Shown here: piece by piece, positions 1 to 8,409 of the stretch | Position numbering within the stretch: position 1 is the stretch's first letter | Layout: each line of letters starts with the position of its first letter | Assembly: GCA_016218915.1 (NCBI GenBank) | Contig: JACRCQ010000031.1 | Span: 1-64,000 of the forward strand | Direction of reading: 5' to 3' | From: Deltaproteobacteria bacterium | Lineage (GTDB): Bacteria; Myxococcota_A; Polyangia; Polyangiales; Polyangiaceae | Length of the DNA: 64,000 bases | Made by a program: the position numbers and the translations under genes | Notes under the pieces: model-generated | Told to the model about the DNA's origin: nothing | Databases searched by the model: none | The model's input: only the letters and a program-made list of their open reading frames with translations

Positions 1-80
1 GCCCGTGATCTCTCGCTCGAAGAAGAACATATCCTTCATCTAGCAGGAAGGTCGCCGCATGGATACGGAAATCTTACCTG

Positions 81-100
81 GGGCGGCCTTCAGGCCGCCT
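81..100. terminator. Perfect GC-rich hairpin, possible terminator
   Basis: Bases 82-88 and 93-99 are exact inverted repeats (GGCGGCC / GGCCGCC) around a TTCA loop. No T-run follows on the plus strand, so an intrinsic terminator for a gene lying upstream of the window is only a guess. It could equally be a structured remnant at the edge of the damaged repeat gene that follows. Confidence 0.4.
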
Positions 101-131
101 CTGCCTCGTTGCACCTACCCAACCTGCGAAG

Positions 132-760
132 GTCGGGCTAGCCTCTGGTCAAGCGGGGCCAGGAGGCATCGCGGTGGACGCCGACGCGGTCTACTGGACC
201 AACTTCGGCGGTAACACGGTGATGAAGGTCCCGCTGTCCGGCGGTACCCCTGTTACCCTTGCCGCCGGCCAACCCAGGCCGGCAGGGATCGCCGTGGACG
301 GCAACGCCGTCTATTGGACCAACGTGGCTTCAGGCACGGTCATGAAGGTCGATCGCGCTGGAGGCACCCAGTCACCCTTGCCGAGAATCTAGAAAGCCCA
401 CGGATCATCGCTGTAGACGCCAACGCCGTCTATTGGCTCGACAGCGGCCCCCGATTCGGCGACGGCACTGTCACGAAGGTAGGGCTTTCTGGGGGTACTC
501 CGATCATCCTTGCCACCCACCAGGAGAATCCCTTTTTAATGGCGGTGGATGCCAGCACCGTGTACTGGACCAATGGCGGGTCCGGCCCGAACTCCGGCAC
601 GGTCATGCGGGTGGGGCTCTCTGGGGGAGCACCCGACGTTGTCGCATCGAATCAGGATGCTCCGGCGGGCATCGCGGTGGATGCGACCGCCGTGTACTGG
701 ACCAGCCTGGGTTCCAACGATGGATCGCCCGATGGAGAGGTCATCAAGATTGCGAAGTGA
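132..760 (+). pseudogene. YWTD/NHL-type beta-propeller repeat protein, frameshifted and lacking its 5' end
   Basis: About five tandem units of roughly 40 residues share the pattern (G)IAVD-x-x-AVYWTN-(x)n-GTVMKV-x-LSGGTPVTLA, as in secreted beta-propeller proteins that are abundant in myxobacteria. The reading frame breaks near 367-369: GGT runs into QSPL instead of PVTLA. Adding one C to the CCC run restores the repeat, so a one-base deletion or a sequencing error explains the break. Upstream of 174 the frame is open back to a stop at 6-8, but it contains no ATG, GTG or TTG and no signal peptide, so the true start is missing or rearranged. The second half, from about 371 to the TGA at 760, is intact. 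The protein was probably extracellular or surface-exposed. Its ligand is unknown. Confidence 0.6.
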
Positions 761-812
761 ATGGGGCGGCGCTGCTCCTTGCCACGAGCGGTCTGCTCCA
801 ACGAGTCGGTCC

Positions 813-1409
813 TCACTCGCAAGGACACGGGTCTAATCTGATCAACGTATACCAGCCTTGGTCGGGGTAGGCCGACGAAGGGGCGCAAGCGTAGGAGGCA
901 ACAGTCCCGCAGCAAGTAGGGAATGAGCAAGCTTCTGTTGGGGGCGCGCAAGCCTGGAGAAGGTCGGGCCGGCCTCCATGACAGGTCAAGGCAACCGGGC
1001 CGCAGTGCCAGCCCCCTGTCTTGCAGACACATCTGAATCCCCCGAGGTATTCGCATACCATCGTTGTGTCGTCGCAAGCTGCGCCTTCGACCGGGCGGGG
1101 ATTCGGACATCCGCACGCTGGCTTGAATGCAAGGGCCCACACAGACGCGTTTCCGTGTTGGACACACGCAGCCAGGGTCATGCCTTGGTTGCCGGGGCAC
1201 GCCGTGCCGGGGTATTCGCACACCCTTCCCACCAAGGCACTTGGGCACGGGGTGCCGCTGCTCGAGACTTCGGACAGGCGAAAGGGACAGAGGGCGCCTC
1301 CCGCGGTCGGGTCAGTGTCGGTCCGCGCACCGCAGGCCGCGGATATCCCGCTGACTATCGCGATCAGCCAACCCCTTGACTGGATCTTCGCGGAGAGCTT
1401 GCCTTTCAC
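813..1409 (-). CDS. Cysteine-rich predicted lipoprotein
   Basis: Encodes 198 residues from a GTG at 1409 preceded by a good ribosome site (GAGGAGCGAGA). I prefer this to the much longer upstream extension, which has shadow-like composition. The N-terminus is a short basic region, a hydrophobic stretch (WLIAIVSGISAAC) and a lipobox-like SAAC, so lipid anchoring is likely. The mature part carries many cysteines in short spaced groups (CGCPNP, CVCKTGGWHC, CSFPTCCG) and ends CPCE. This pattern resembles the small secreted cysteine-knot lipoproteins common in myxobacteria. It converges on the broken repeat gene to its left. I do not recognise a specific family, and its function is unknown. Confidence 0.6.
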   Translation of the reverse strand: MKGKLSAKIQSRGWLIAIVSGISAACGARTDTDPTAGGALCPFRLSEVSSSGTPCPSALVGRVCEYPGTACPGNQGMTLAACVQHGNASVWALAFKPACGCPNPRPVEGAACDDTTMVCEYLGGFRCVCKTGGWHCGPVALTCHGGRPDLLQACAPPTEACSFPTCCGTVASYACAPSSAYPDQGWYTLIRLDPCPCE

Positions 1410-1559
1410 TCTCGCTCCTCGTGGCCTTCTACCAGCGACTCTATCATGCAACCTCCGCACGGGGCCACCGAACTCGAGCTCTGCATCTGGCCCGCCCCGG
1501 ACGCGGCTCACCCGGCGAATGGCCGTGACGAACGCTTCGGCGCCCGGTAGGATCGACGC

Positions 1560-1781
1560 TTGGGCGTTGCCATCGAGTCGCATGGGATTTGTGCCGCGAT
1601 CGCTCTGGTGTGCTGTGCTGGGACCATGGCGTGTGGCAAGGACCGTGCGGATGACTCGCCGGCCTTGTGCCAGGCAGGGGCGATGTCCTGCGGCTGCCCC
1701 GTGAAAGGCAGCTTCTCGGCGAGCTTCACTGGCGAGCAAGTCAGTGGGACATTTGATGCGGTGGCGTGCGGCGCGATTTGA
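1560..1781 (+). CDS. Small candidate lipoprotein, possibly truncated
   Basis: A 73-residue frame starts at TTG 1560, with GGTAGGA about seven bases upstream. It has a hydrophobic N-terminus (GICAAIALVCCAGTMAC) ending in a lipobox-like TMAC, then a polar region with CQAGAMSCGCPVKGSFSAS and SFTGEQVSGTFDAVACG. The last part looks like the beginning of a beta-rich domain that stops abruptly, so this may be the N-terminal remnant of a longer lipoprotein. It overlaps nothing convincing on the other strand. The short length and the TTG start keep confidence low. Confidence 0.35.
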   Translation: MGVAIESHGICAAIALVCCAGTMACGKDRADDSPALCQAGAMSCGCPVKGSFSASFTGEQVSGTFDAVACGAI

Positions 1782-1807
1782 AATGCTGCGCGGACTGGTC
1801 GCGCGCT

Positions 1808-2143
1808 TCAGCCGGCAAGCAACACCAGCCCCGCCGTGTACGAGACGCCGTTCGCCAGAGCTGACGCAGCCACGGCCCACCAGGCGGATCGCGGACGGAT
1901 CACGATCGCGTACACCGCAGCTTCCACTGCGAACGCGAATGCTTCGCCCACCAGGTCCCATGCAGGAAGAGGCAACCCCAATCGGGGCACGACGACGTGG
2001 ATGGTGACATGGGTTGCGAGGTTTGCCGCGACGGACGCTGTGGCCACCCTTCGCCATCCTGAGCTGCGCAAAAACCATGTGGTGATCGGCACTTCGATCA
2101 GAAGGGTCAGGCACAGCGCAAGGCAGTAGATACCGAGGGGCAC
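1808..2143 (-). CDS. Small integral membrane protein of unknown function
   Basis: Encodes 111 residues from GTG 2143 (VPLGIYC). Three or four hydrophobic segments are visible: LGIYCLALCLTLLIEVPIT, ATASVAANLATHVTIHVVV, FAFAVEAAVYAIVI and WAVAASALANGVSYTAGLVL. There is no clear ribosome site, and the 5' end lies 31 bp from the divergent gene at 2174, so the start is uncertain. Longer upstream extensions lose hydrophobic character and overlap the divergent gene, so I rejected them. The pattern of short helices with few charges suggests a small membrane protein. I do not recognise the family. Confidence 0.5.
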   Translation of the reverse strand: MPLGIYCLALCLTLLIEVPITTWFLRSSGWRRVATASVAANLATHVTIHVVVPRLGLPLPAWDLVGEAFAFAVEAAVYAIVIRPRSAWWAVAASALANGVSYTAGLVLLAG

Positions 2144-2173
2144 ACGCCATGATACACTTGGATCGGTGCGCCC

Positions 2174-2935
2174 ATGAAGAAGCTCGTCGCAGCTCTGGTG
2201 TTGCTCGGATCGATCTTGATCGACCGGCAGGCATCCGGCGATTTCACAGCTTGGAACGTGCGCTTCGCTTGCCGGGACGGAGGGGTCGTGGTGGGTGGAG
2301 ACTGCCACACCGGCGGAGACTTCGCGTGCAGCATGTTCACGCAGGGCACCGAGGTGTTTGGGTGCGTTGACGGCGGCGCCCAGGACGCGGCGGTGGCGCA
2401 TGTCACCGAGCTGACCTGCGCGGGTACCTACTGCTCCGCGCCAATGTGGCAGTGCTACGATGCGGGGGAGTACCCGCATCCAGGCGCCTGCCAGAACCTT
2501 CTCTCCCACGGAACCGTCAAGCAGGCCGAGGGCGTGCTCGATCGTCCCTGCGATGAGTTGTCGCACTACGATCAGCTCTGCTTCGAGCCCTTCCGTTGCT
2601 CGGATGGAACTGATCCGTGCGGGCGCCTCGAGCCGAACGAAGAAGAAGGGCCAGTCCTTCAGGGATGTCCCATGCCCGAGGCGGGGAGCTCTCCGGTGCC
2701 GCAGCATTGCATCGACGCGGGCAGCGAAGCTTCAAGCCCAGACGCGGGCAGCGAAGCTCCGAGCCCAGCACCCGCTGCGAGTGAATCGTCGGGCGGGTGC
2801 TCCATCGGAACAACGCGGGTATCGGTGAGCCTCGCTTTTCTGGGAGTCTTCCTGATGAGCTTGTGGGCAGCGAGACGCTCCGGCAGCTCAGCGCCTGCAC
2901 CAGACCCGGTTCCGAAGAAGGATCGAGTGCAGTAG
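2174..2935 (+). CDS. Secreted cysteine-rich protein with a MYXO-CTERM-like anchor
   Basis: 253 residues. The N-terminus is a signal peptide (MKKLVAALVLLGSILIDRQA). The body is cysteine-rich and soluble, followed by a low-complexity Asp/Ala/Ser linker with a direct repeat of DAGSEA. The C-terminus reads SSGGCSIG, then a hydrophobic stretch (SVSLAFLGVFLMSLW), then AARRS and a short polar tail. That Gly-Gly-Cys, helix, basic order resembles the MYXO-CTERM sorting signal of myxobacterial surface proteins, although the final tail is longer than usual. The protein is therefore probably exported and anchored at the outer surface. The function of the body is unknown. It is divergent from the membrane protein at 1808-2143. 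Confidence 0.6.
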   Translation: MKKLVAALVLLGSILIDRQASGDFTAWNVRFACRDGGVVVGGDCHTGGDFACSMFTQGTEVFGCVDGGAQDAAVAHVTELTCAGTYCSAPMWQCYDAGEYPHPGACQNLLSHGTVKQAEGVLDRPCDELSHYDQLCFEPFRCSDGTDPCGRLEPNEEEGPVLQGCPMPEAGSSPVPQHCIDAGSEASSPDAGSEAPSPAPAASESSGGCSIGTTRVSVSLAFLGVFLMSLWAARRSGSSAPAPDPVPKKDRVQ

Positions 2936-3491
2936 AGGTTCCCGCTCTACGCGCCGCCGAGCCCTTGACCTGGTATCGACTGGTTCGCCTGTGCTCCGCA
3001 GGCGTAGCACTTGGTGGGCAGAACGTGAATGGTCATTATCGTCACCTCCGCGTCTCTTGGCATCGGGCGCACTCGAAGGGATCGAACCCGAAGGTTCGCT
3101 TCGTCAACTGGTCCCAGGAGATGCAGGAAGTCTAGCTTCGGGAGCGAGCGGGCTTGGGTTCGGCGGGTGCCGTTGCGAACGCCGCTCCCTTCGGGGTGGC
3201 TTCGGCGACTGCGACTCATTTCCGCTGCTCGCACGCACAGCTGAGCTGCCCCCGAAAAGGGTCGGGCAGCGGTCCGTCTGCGGGTGATGGCGATCTGGTC
3301 AGAGCCCATGTTTGTGCTGGTGCATCGATGAATCACCACCGTACGATGTCGTTGGGGCGGGCGGAATGACAAGTTCTGCCGTTTCGTGCGGCATCCACGC
3401 ATGAGCGGAATTTTCGTTGACGAGTATCGTCCGGAAAGGGTACGGTCACACTGCTGGCGAGCGGTCCGTGGGCGAGGGATGGAGGTGCGGG
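2936..3491. other. Intergenic stretch without a convincing gene
   Basis: Short frames here on both strands have arginine-rich composition, no ribosome sites and no recognisable motifs, so I treat them as non-coding. The last bases hold the strong ribosome site (GGAGGT at 3481-3486) of the large lipoprotein that follows. I see no hairpin, repeat or clear promoter. Confidence 0.5.
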
Positions 3492-5912
3492 ATGGGCAGC
3501 AACGGGAAGCCTGCTTGGGTGTGCCGGGTGTTGGGCGTCACGAGGCTTGCCGTGGGCACGGCGCTCCCGGCGGTGGTTGGTGCGCTTGCAGGAACGGGGG
3601 GCTGCGATCCCGGACCTCCGCCCATATACCTGGACTGCAAACCTGTAGATGGCGGATGCTACCCTGTCTGGATGACCTGCATCGACCATTGCGGCAAGGA
3701 ACTCCAAGCGGGCGATTCTTGCTCCCTGGACCCTTGTGCGGGCTACTCCTTCTGCCCGGAGGGTTACCATTGCGCGCCCAGCGAGTACATGTGCCAGCCC
3801 AACATGGCTTGCACGTACTGCACCCCCCTGCCCAAAGGCGAATGCAAAGTGGGCTGGAAAGTCAAGAAGGGCGACTGCCCGTGGTCAGGCGCTTGCACGC
3901 AGGATACTTGCGGGGACCGTCAGTATTGTGTGGCCTCACCCAGCCACTCTGCCTGCGTTGACCCGATCCGAGCTGGAGAGGATCCCCAAATCGTCGGATA
4001 CTGCGATTCCGAATGGGGCACTGTTGGCGGCAAGAAGCGCTGCGAGGCCGGCGCCAAATGCGTAGGCGGTTGGTGCAGAAAGCCTTGCCAGGACGACAAG
4101 GACTGCGCCAACTGCAATTCGGCGTCATGCTGGGATGTGCAACCCTTGCCTGGAACCGGTTCTGGTCCCGAAAGCGAGCCTTGGACACGCTTGCCTGCGG
4201 GGCCGGGCGCGTGCTTCGCAGACTGCAAGGGCGTGGACGATCCGTTCCCCTGCGGTTGGGATCACCCGTGCTGTGGCAAGGATCAGGTTTGCGAAGCTGA
4301 GCAGTGCTGCATACGCGTGGGCACGCGCGACGATGTCGGTTTCGGTGGTGAGTGCAAGACTGTCGCTGATTGTTGTGCCAATGCGCGGCCCGTGTGCAGG
4401 AGGACCGATGCCACATCTCCGACTAGGTGCGAGCAGTGTGGATTGTCCGACGACTTCTGCGACAAGGAGGAGGACTGCTGCAACGGTTTGCACTGCTGGG
4501 TCAGCGAGCACCGATGCTATGGCGCCTTCCTCCAGGTGACGGATAGCGGCACGAAATCGACGCCGTTCAACGAAGACTTGCTTATTCGCCACGATTACGC
4601 ATGGGGAAAAGGCGACGCTGAGATGGCCCCGTTCCCCGCAGCCACGCTCACGGACCTGACAGTGCGCGTGCACAGCCCCACCCCGAGCACGGAAGTGCTG
4701 TCCTTCATCCGAGACCCCGAGGAACTCCGCAACTACGTCCGCGATGTTTCCATGTATCGTCCTGACTGGGAGAGGCAGCTCTACGTCAAGGACTACTACG
4801 AGAACGAACTCTGGCGCGTCTTCCGATCGTGGCGACTCCCGCGGGCATTCTCGACATCTCCGGACCAAGGAGGCTTCAACGACGTGCCGCTCGAACTCGT
4901 GGATTTCGTGCCCCCTGACCCCTACGCCTGCGGGCTGCTCTACCAATTCGGGCCCTGGGCTGAGGGACCGCAATATGACCGGCCCATCACCCCCCGCCTG
5001 CACGCGCTTCGTGTGGTCGATCATGGTGCATGCAGGCGCGAGGTGCCGCTTCAGCCTATCCTGGATGAGATCACGGCAAACATCTCTGCCCAGAACGAGC
5101 TAAGCTGTCCCGGATTGATCATCCCCGTTAGCTGCTATGCGACGGGCCTGCACTCGATGGTCGTGCTCACCCATGACCCCTCGCAGGCGATCGATCAAGG
5201 TGGCGGCGGATTTTATCTGGACATGAGCCTACGGGTCGATAACGCCGCCGACCCGCTCTTCGCAAATCTGCTTGCGATTGAGAAATACGAATACGCGCTG
5301 GGACTCATCGACGGATTCCTGTCGATCACGGGGATCCCCTTCAACTACCATGACGTGACGGGGTTCAAGGCGCAAGAGGTGTCCGATGGCCTGACGCAGG
5401 CGCTGATGCACACGCTGGTGGATACGTTCAACGAGCAGGCCAAGGCCGCGCAATTTGCCCCGATCTTTGGAGAGGGAGCCACGGCGACACCCCTAGCGTC
5501 CTGCGTACCGACGAATCCTGACCCCTGCACCGCCGCGATCAACGCGCTGATCGCCGGTGTCGGTGTTGGCGCCACTGTAATGGGGGGCTTCTCCGACATC
5601 GAGAAGAACGCGATGAAAGCGGCCGTGAGCAAAGCGGACAACTGGATTTGCGCGGCGAGCAACGGCAACCCGCCGGTGTGCCGATTCGCAGTTAGGGCAA
5701 AGCGGTTGACCATGATGCCAGACGCCGCAGACCTCGTGTTCTTTGATGATAAGGAGGTTTCCAATCCAGTCTACGGCCTTTGGGTCGCCACGCACGCTGT
5801 GGAACTGCCCGCGGGCACGCCCGCGCTGTGTCAGTCCCTCCCGCCGCCAATCGCCACGCGGACCTACGCAATCGTGGCCCCCTACGACGTCTTCGTGTGC
5901 TTGCAGTACTGA
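3492..5912 (+). CDS. Large cysteine-rich predicted lipoprotein
   Basis: 806 residues. The ATG at 3492 is chosen because GGAGGT lies six bases upstream. The N-terminus (RVLGVTRLAVGTALPAVVG, then GTGGC) is a plausible lipoprotein signal with the modified cysteine in GGCDPG. Residues of about 35-330 are a chain of cysteine-rich segments with CC pairs (HPCCGKDQVC, EQCCIRVG, DCCANARPVC, EDCCNGLHCW), typical of disulfide-rich surface modules in myxobacteria. The C-terminal half, about 330-806, is a cysteine-poor mixed alpha/beta region with no motif I recognise. It probably acts outside the cytoplasm. The next gene starts six bases after its stop, so the two are likely co-transcribed. Confidence 0.75.
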   Translation: MGSNGKPAWVCRVLGVTRLAVGTALPAVVGALAGTGGCDPGPPPIYLDCKPVDGGCYPVWMTCIDHCGKELQAGDSCSLDPCAGYSFCPEGYHCAPSEYMCQPNMACTYCTPLPKGECKVGWKVKKGDCPWSGACTQDTCGDRQYCVASPSHSACVDPIRAGEDPQIVGYCDSEWGTVGGKKRCEAGAKCVGGWCRKPCQDDKDCANCNSASCWDVQPLPGTGSGPESEPWTRLPAGPGACFADCKGVDDPFPCGWDHPCCGKDQVCEAEQCCIRVGTRDDVGFGGECKTVADCCANARPVCRRTDATSPTRCEQCGLSDDFCDKEEDCCNGLHCWVSEHRCYGAFLQVTDSGTKSTPFNEDLLIRHDYAWGKGDAEMAPFPAATLTDLTVRVHSPTPSTEVLSFIRDPEELRNYVRDVSMYRPDWERQLYVKDYYENELWRVFRSWRLPRAFSTSPDQGGFNDVPLELVDFVPPDPYACGLLYQFGPWAEGPQYDRPITPRLHALRVVDHGACRREVPLQPILDEITANISAQNELSCPGLIIPVSCYATGLHSMVVLTHDPSQAIDQGGGGFYLDMSLRVDNAADPLFANLLAIEKYEYALGLIDGFLSITGIPFNYHDVTGFKAQEVSDGLTQALMHTLVDTFNEQAKAAQFAPIFGEGATATPLASCVPTNPDPCTAAINALIAGVGVGATVMGGFSDIEKNAMKAAVSKADNWICAASNGNPPVCRFAVRAKRLTMMPDAADLVFFDDKEVSNPVYGLWVATHAVELPAGTPALCQSLPPPIATRTYAIVAPYDVFVCLQY

Positions 5913-5917
5913 CTCGG

Positions 5918-6754
5918 ATGCATCCCATGCGCGCCTTTGCCCTAGCACGCTGCGGTCTTCTCGCCATCTGCCTTCTTGCCGCCGACTGCGGCGGGAGAGT
6001 GGAAGTATCCCAGATTGGGATGGGTCAACCGGACAGCGCTACTTCCGACGGTGGCACCGACACTGCCGCAACGGATGCTTACGCAACGGACGCTGACGCC
6101 GAGGACTCCGGTCAGCCTGAGGCAAATCCACATTGCGTCTCACCGGGAGGATTTGCCATCTGCGGCAGCGCCACCGAATGTGCGCCGGATTCCGCCGCAT
6201 GTGTGTATTGCCTGAATCCGGACTTGCCGGTACTGCCCTGCATCAATGATGCCTGGGTCGCAGACAGCCCGGACTTTTGCTGGGTTTGCGAGGATTCGCG
6301 CGTGTGCGTAGGTTTTACACCCGGGGATCCCTCCAGCACAGTGTTCTGCGTGCTCTTCGAAGTTGGGCAACTCTACGCGGCGGCCGGTTTCGCGGATATA
6401 GTGGCGTACGCAGACTACTCTGCGTGGACAGGTGAGCCGGTCCCGGAGCCGACCACTTGTCTGCAGGACGGCCTGTATTGCGGGGGACACTGCGGCCCAT
6501 GCGCTGCGGGTCAGGTGTGCACAGGGAGATCACCTCGGCATCCAATCGGCATCTGTGCGTTCGAGCCCATGTTGCAGAAAGAATGTACGCGGGCCGACCC
6601 GAGCCAGTGTCCCGATGGCACGGCTTGTTTCGTCTTCGAGGTAGATGCGGCATCACAGCCGAGGGCTGACTCGAAGGGCTACTGTCTTCCAATTGACGCC
6701 TGCAAGCAGTACGCGACAGGGCTCCCTGGAGGGGGGTGGTGTTCCGCTGGCTAG
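5918..6754 (+). CDS. Secreted cysteine-rich protein, probable lipoprotein
   Basis: 278 residues from ATG 5918; an alternative ATG lies at 5927 and gives a more compact signal (MRAFALARCGLLAICLLAADC). The signal ends in LAADCGG. An Asp just before the cysteine is unusual for a lipobox, so lipidation is uncertain. Next comes a disordered Ser/Thr/Asp/Ala linker (SATSDGGTDTAATDA) and then a body with about 20 cysteines in spaced pairs (CGGHCGPCAAGQVC). It follows the large lipoprotein by only five bases, so the two probably form one transcript. No enzyme motif is visible and the function is unknown. Confidence 0.65.
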   Translation: MHPMRAFALARCGLLAICLLAADCGGRVEVSQIGMGQPDSATSDGGTDTAATDAYATDADAEDSGQPEANPHCVSPGGFAICGSATECAPDSAACVYCLNPDLPVLPCINDAWVADSPDFCWVCEDSRVCVGFTPGDPSSTVFCVLFEVGQLYAAAGFADIVAYADYSAWTGEPVPEPTTCLQDGLYCGGHCGPCAAGQVCTGRSPRHPIGICAFEPMLQKECTRADPSQCPDGTACFVFEVDAASQPRADSKGYCLPIDACKQYATGLPGGGWCSAG

Positions 6755-7209
6755 CGTAGACGGGGACGCTTGGAGCCCAGCCGCCGACCGCCGTCCGATG
6801 GGCGGGGTGATGGACGCGCATCCACGATTGACACGGTAGGGGCGGTGGTTCGATGCCACTCGCGCCTACGAAAGATCAGCGGGAAATCAGTCGAGTTCGG
6901 CGACAAGCTGACCACCAGCCAGTACCACCTGAGCTGCGGAGGCTGGCGTCGGTGAACCTCCGCACGTCCCTCGCGCCGCTGGGGTCGTCGTAGATCGGCG
7001 TCGCTTGTGCTCGACCTCGCTTCGCAGCCACGATGTCTGCATGCTCTACGACGGCTGGATCTCCGACATCACTTTCCGGTTGGCCCGAGATCGACAGCGC
7101 AGCAGAACCGATCACGTCCCGGTCTCCGGTGCGTCGGATGCCCGACGCGGTCGCCGCGAATGAAAGCCCCGGCGACGGTCATGACCGAAGACCTGCGTGC
7201 TGGCGCTTC

Positions 7210-7236
7210 GGGCAGGGGTAAGGGCAAGGGCAGGGG
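7210..7236 (+). repeat. G-rich repeat with G-quadruplex potential
   Basis: Five G-runs of three or four bases (7210-7212, 7215-7218, 7222-7224, 7228-7230, 7233-7236) are separated by two- or three-base spacers (CA, TAA, CAA, CA). This satisfies the usual G3+N1-7 rule with one spare run. It lies about 300 bases before the first gene of the chemosensory operon on the coding strand. Whether it folds, or does anything, is unknown. Confidence 0.55.
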
Positions 7237-7473
7237 CAAGGCATCAGAACGCGCGTCGAGAGATGAAGCGAAGTTGCCGGGCAGACTTGTGATGAATCGT
7301 CAGACGGCAACGGCGACGTGGACAGGGACGAAAGCTCGATTCACCGTTTCACCGTCTCATCCGTGCGCCTCTGCAATCCACCGTTCAGAATTGCAACGGC
7401 GCCCCTGGAGCCACACCCTTCCGGCTTGCGACCTTGCCCCGGTCTCGCATCTACGCGCGCTCGCAGGCCATCG

Positions 7474-7489
7474 GGGCGTGATCATTGCA
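7474..7489 (+). promoter_or_regulatory. Possible sigma-54 promoter for the chemosensory operon
   Basis: GGGCGT, five bases, then TTGCA keeps the invariant GG-N10-GC core and a full -12 element, but the -24 element matches TGGCAC at only three positions. Transcription would begin near 7500, about 35 bases before the first gene. In a GC-rich genome such cores arise by chance, so this is only a candidate. Confidence 0.25.
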
Positions 7490-7534
7490 TGCCCCTTCAC
7501 GATCCGGCCGTAGCTACCACGGAGCACCCAAGTT

Positions 7535-7975
7535 ATGCCCATCGTCCCTCCCGCTGCCGCGCCTGGCAGCGGAGCGGTCCCTCGTGCACTGGTCATCGAC
7601 GACTCCGAGCTCGCGAGATCGTACGTTTCTGGCTTGCTCAATGCTGCAGGCTTCGATGTCTTCACCCTCGCATCCGCGATCGGTGCCACACGCGCCATCG
7701 TCCAGAACAGGATTTCCGTCGTTGTCGTGGATGTGAGCATGCCAGGACTCAATGGCGACAAGCTCGTCGGCGTCCTGCGCTCCAACTCCCGCCTCTCCAA
7801 CCTGGTCATCATCGTGATCTCTGCCAAACCCGCCCATGAGCTCGAGCAGATCGCCGCCGAGACCGAGGCTGACGCTGTGCTGAACAAGGAAGAGCTCGAG
7901 CAGCGCCTGGTCCCGCTCATTCGCAACCTCCTGCGCGCCCGCTCTGCTGTCCGCGACTCAGGAGCTGCCCTGTGA
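7535..7975 (+). CDS. Single-domain response regulator of the chemosensory operon (CheY-like)
   Basis: 146 residues: a 15-residue Pro/Ala-rich leader, then a receiver domain. The acidic pair is IDDS (residues 22-23), the phospho-acceptor is Asp66 in VVVVDVSMPG, the conserved Ser/Thr position lies in VIIVISAKP, and the late Lys is in AVLNKEEL. The family carries phosphoryl groups from CheA to an output, here unknown because no output domain is attached. The stop overlaps the GTG of the next gene (GTGA), so translation is probably coupled. Its place as the first gene in front of CheW resembles Frz/Che-type pathways of delta-group bacteria. Confidence 0.85.
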   Translation: MPIVPPAAAPGSGAVPRALVIDDSELARSYVSGLLNAAGFDVFTLASAIGATRAIVQNRISVVVVDVSMPGLNGDKLVGVLRSNSRLSNLVIIVISAKPAHELEQIAAETEADAVLNKEELEQRLVPLIRNLLRARSAVRDSGAAL

Positions 7976-8409
7976 GCCACTCCCTGCTGGTCATTCGAGT
8001 CCAGACTTTCGAGGTTGCTATCGAAGCTGGACTCGTCCGCGAGATCGTCGGCGCTCGAACCTGGGTCCCGGTCCCTGGCGCTCGCGTCGAGCTGCCTGGC
8101 GTCGTTGCGTGGGGCGGAAGAGCCGTGGCCATGCTCGATATCGCACGCGTCGTTCCAGGACTCCGTCCCCTTGCCCCAGGGGAGCAGCGCCCCCGCGCGT
8201 TGATCGTCGACGTCCACGACAGCGTGCTCGCAGTCCCCTCGGACTGGGTCAGCGAGGTGCGGGTCGTGGCGGACGACAAGCTCGGGCCCCGCGCAGTGCA
8301 CGAATTCGCCCTTGCCCGCGCTGAAGTGGACTTCGGCGATGCAGTGGTTCCGCTCCTGGATCCCCGCCTGCTTCTGGACAGGAGCGGTGACGATGCAGCC
8401 GGTGCGTGA
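7972..8409 (+). CDS. cheW: CheW-like coupling protein
   Basis: 145 residues beginning at a GTG that overlaps the previous stop by four bases. It has the CheW fold pattern: LLVIRVQTFEVAIEAGLVREIV at the start, then the conserved LPGVVAWGGRAVAMLDIARVV segment, corresponding to the usual G-x-x-x-x-R-G-x-x-x-P-V-x-D-L block, and a C-terminal VVPLLDPRLLL. CheW proteins join receptors to CheA at the cell membrane. The next gene begins 17 bases before this one ends, and it too looks CheW-related, so the operon has two adaptors. Confidence 0.8.
   Translation: MSHSLLVIRVQTFEVAIEAGLVREIVGARTWVPVPGARVELPGVVAWGGRAVAMLDIARVVPGLRPLAPGEQRPRALIVDVHDSVLAVPSDWVSEVRVVADDKLGPRAVHEFALARAEVDFGDAVVPLLDPRLLLDRSGDDAAGA

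Larger units (their letters stand above)
6755..7534. other. Gene-free region upstream of the chemosensory operon
   Basis: About 780 bases without a convincing reading frame; the short frames present are arginine-rich and lack ribosome sites. It holds a G-rich repeat (7210-7236) and a possible sigma-54 site (7474-7489). A T-arm-like element near 6843-6859 is not part of a recognisable tRNA. The regulatory region of the chemosensory operon must lie here. Confidence 0.5.

Noticed and set aside
6843..6859. T-arm-like GGTGG-TTCGATG-CCACT
   Set aside because: The seven-base loop breaks the T-loop consensus at the last position, and no matching acceptor, D-arm or anticodon arm could be found upstream.
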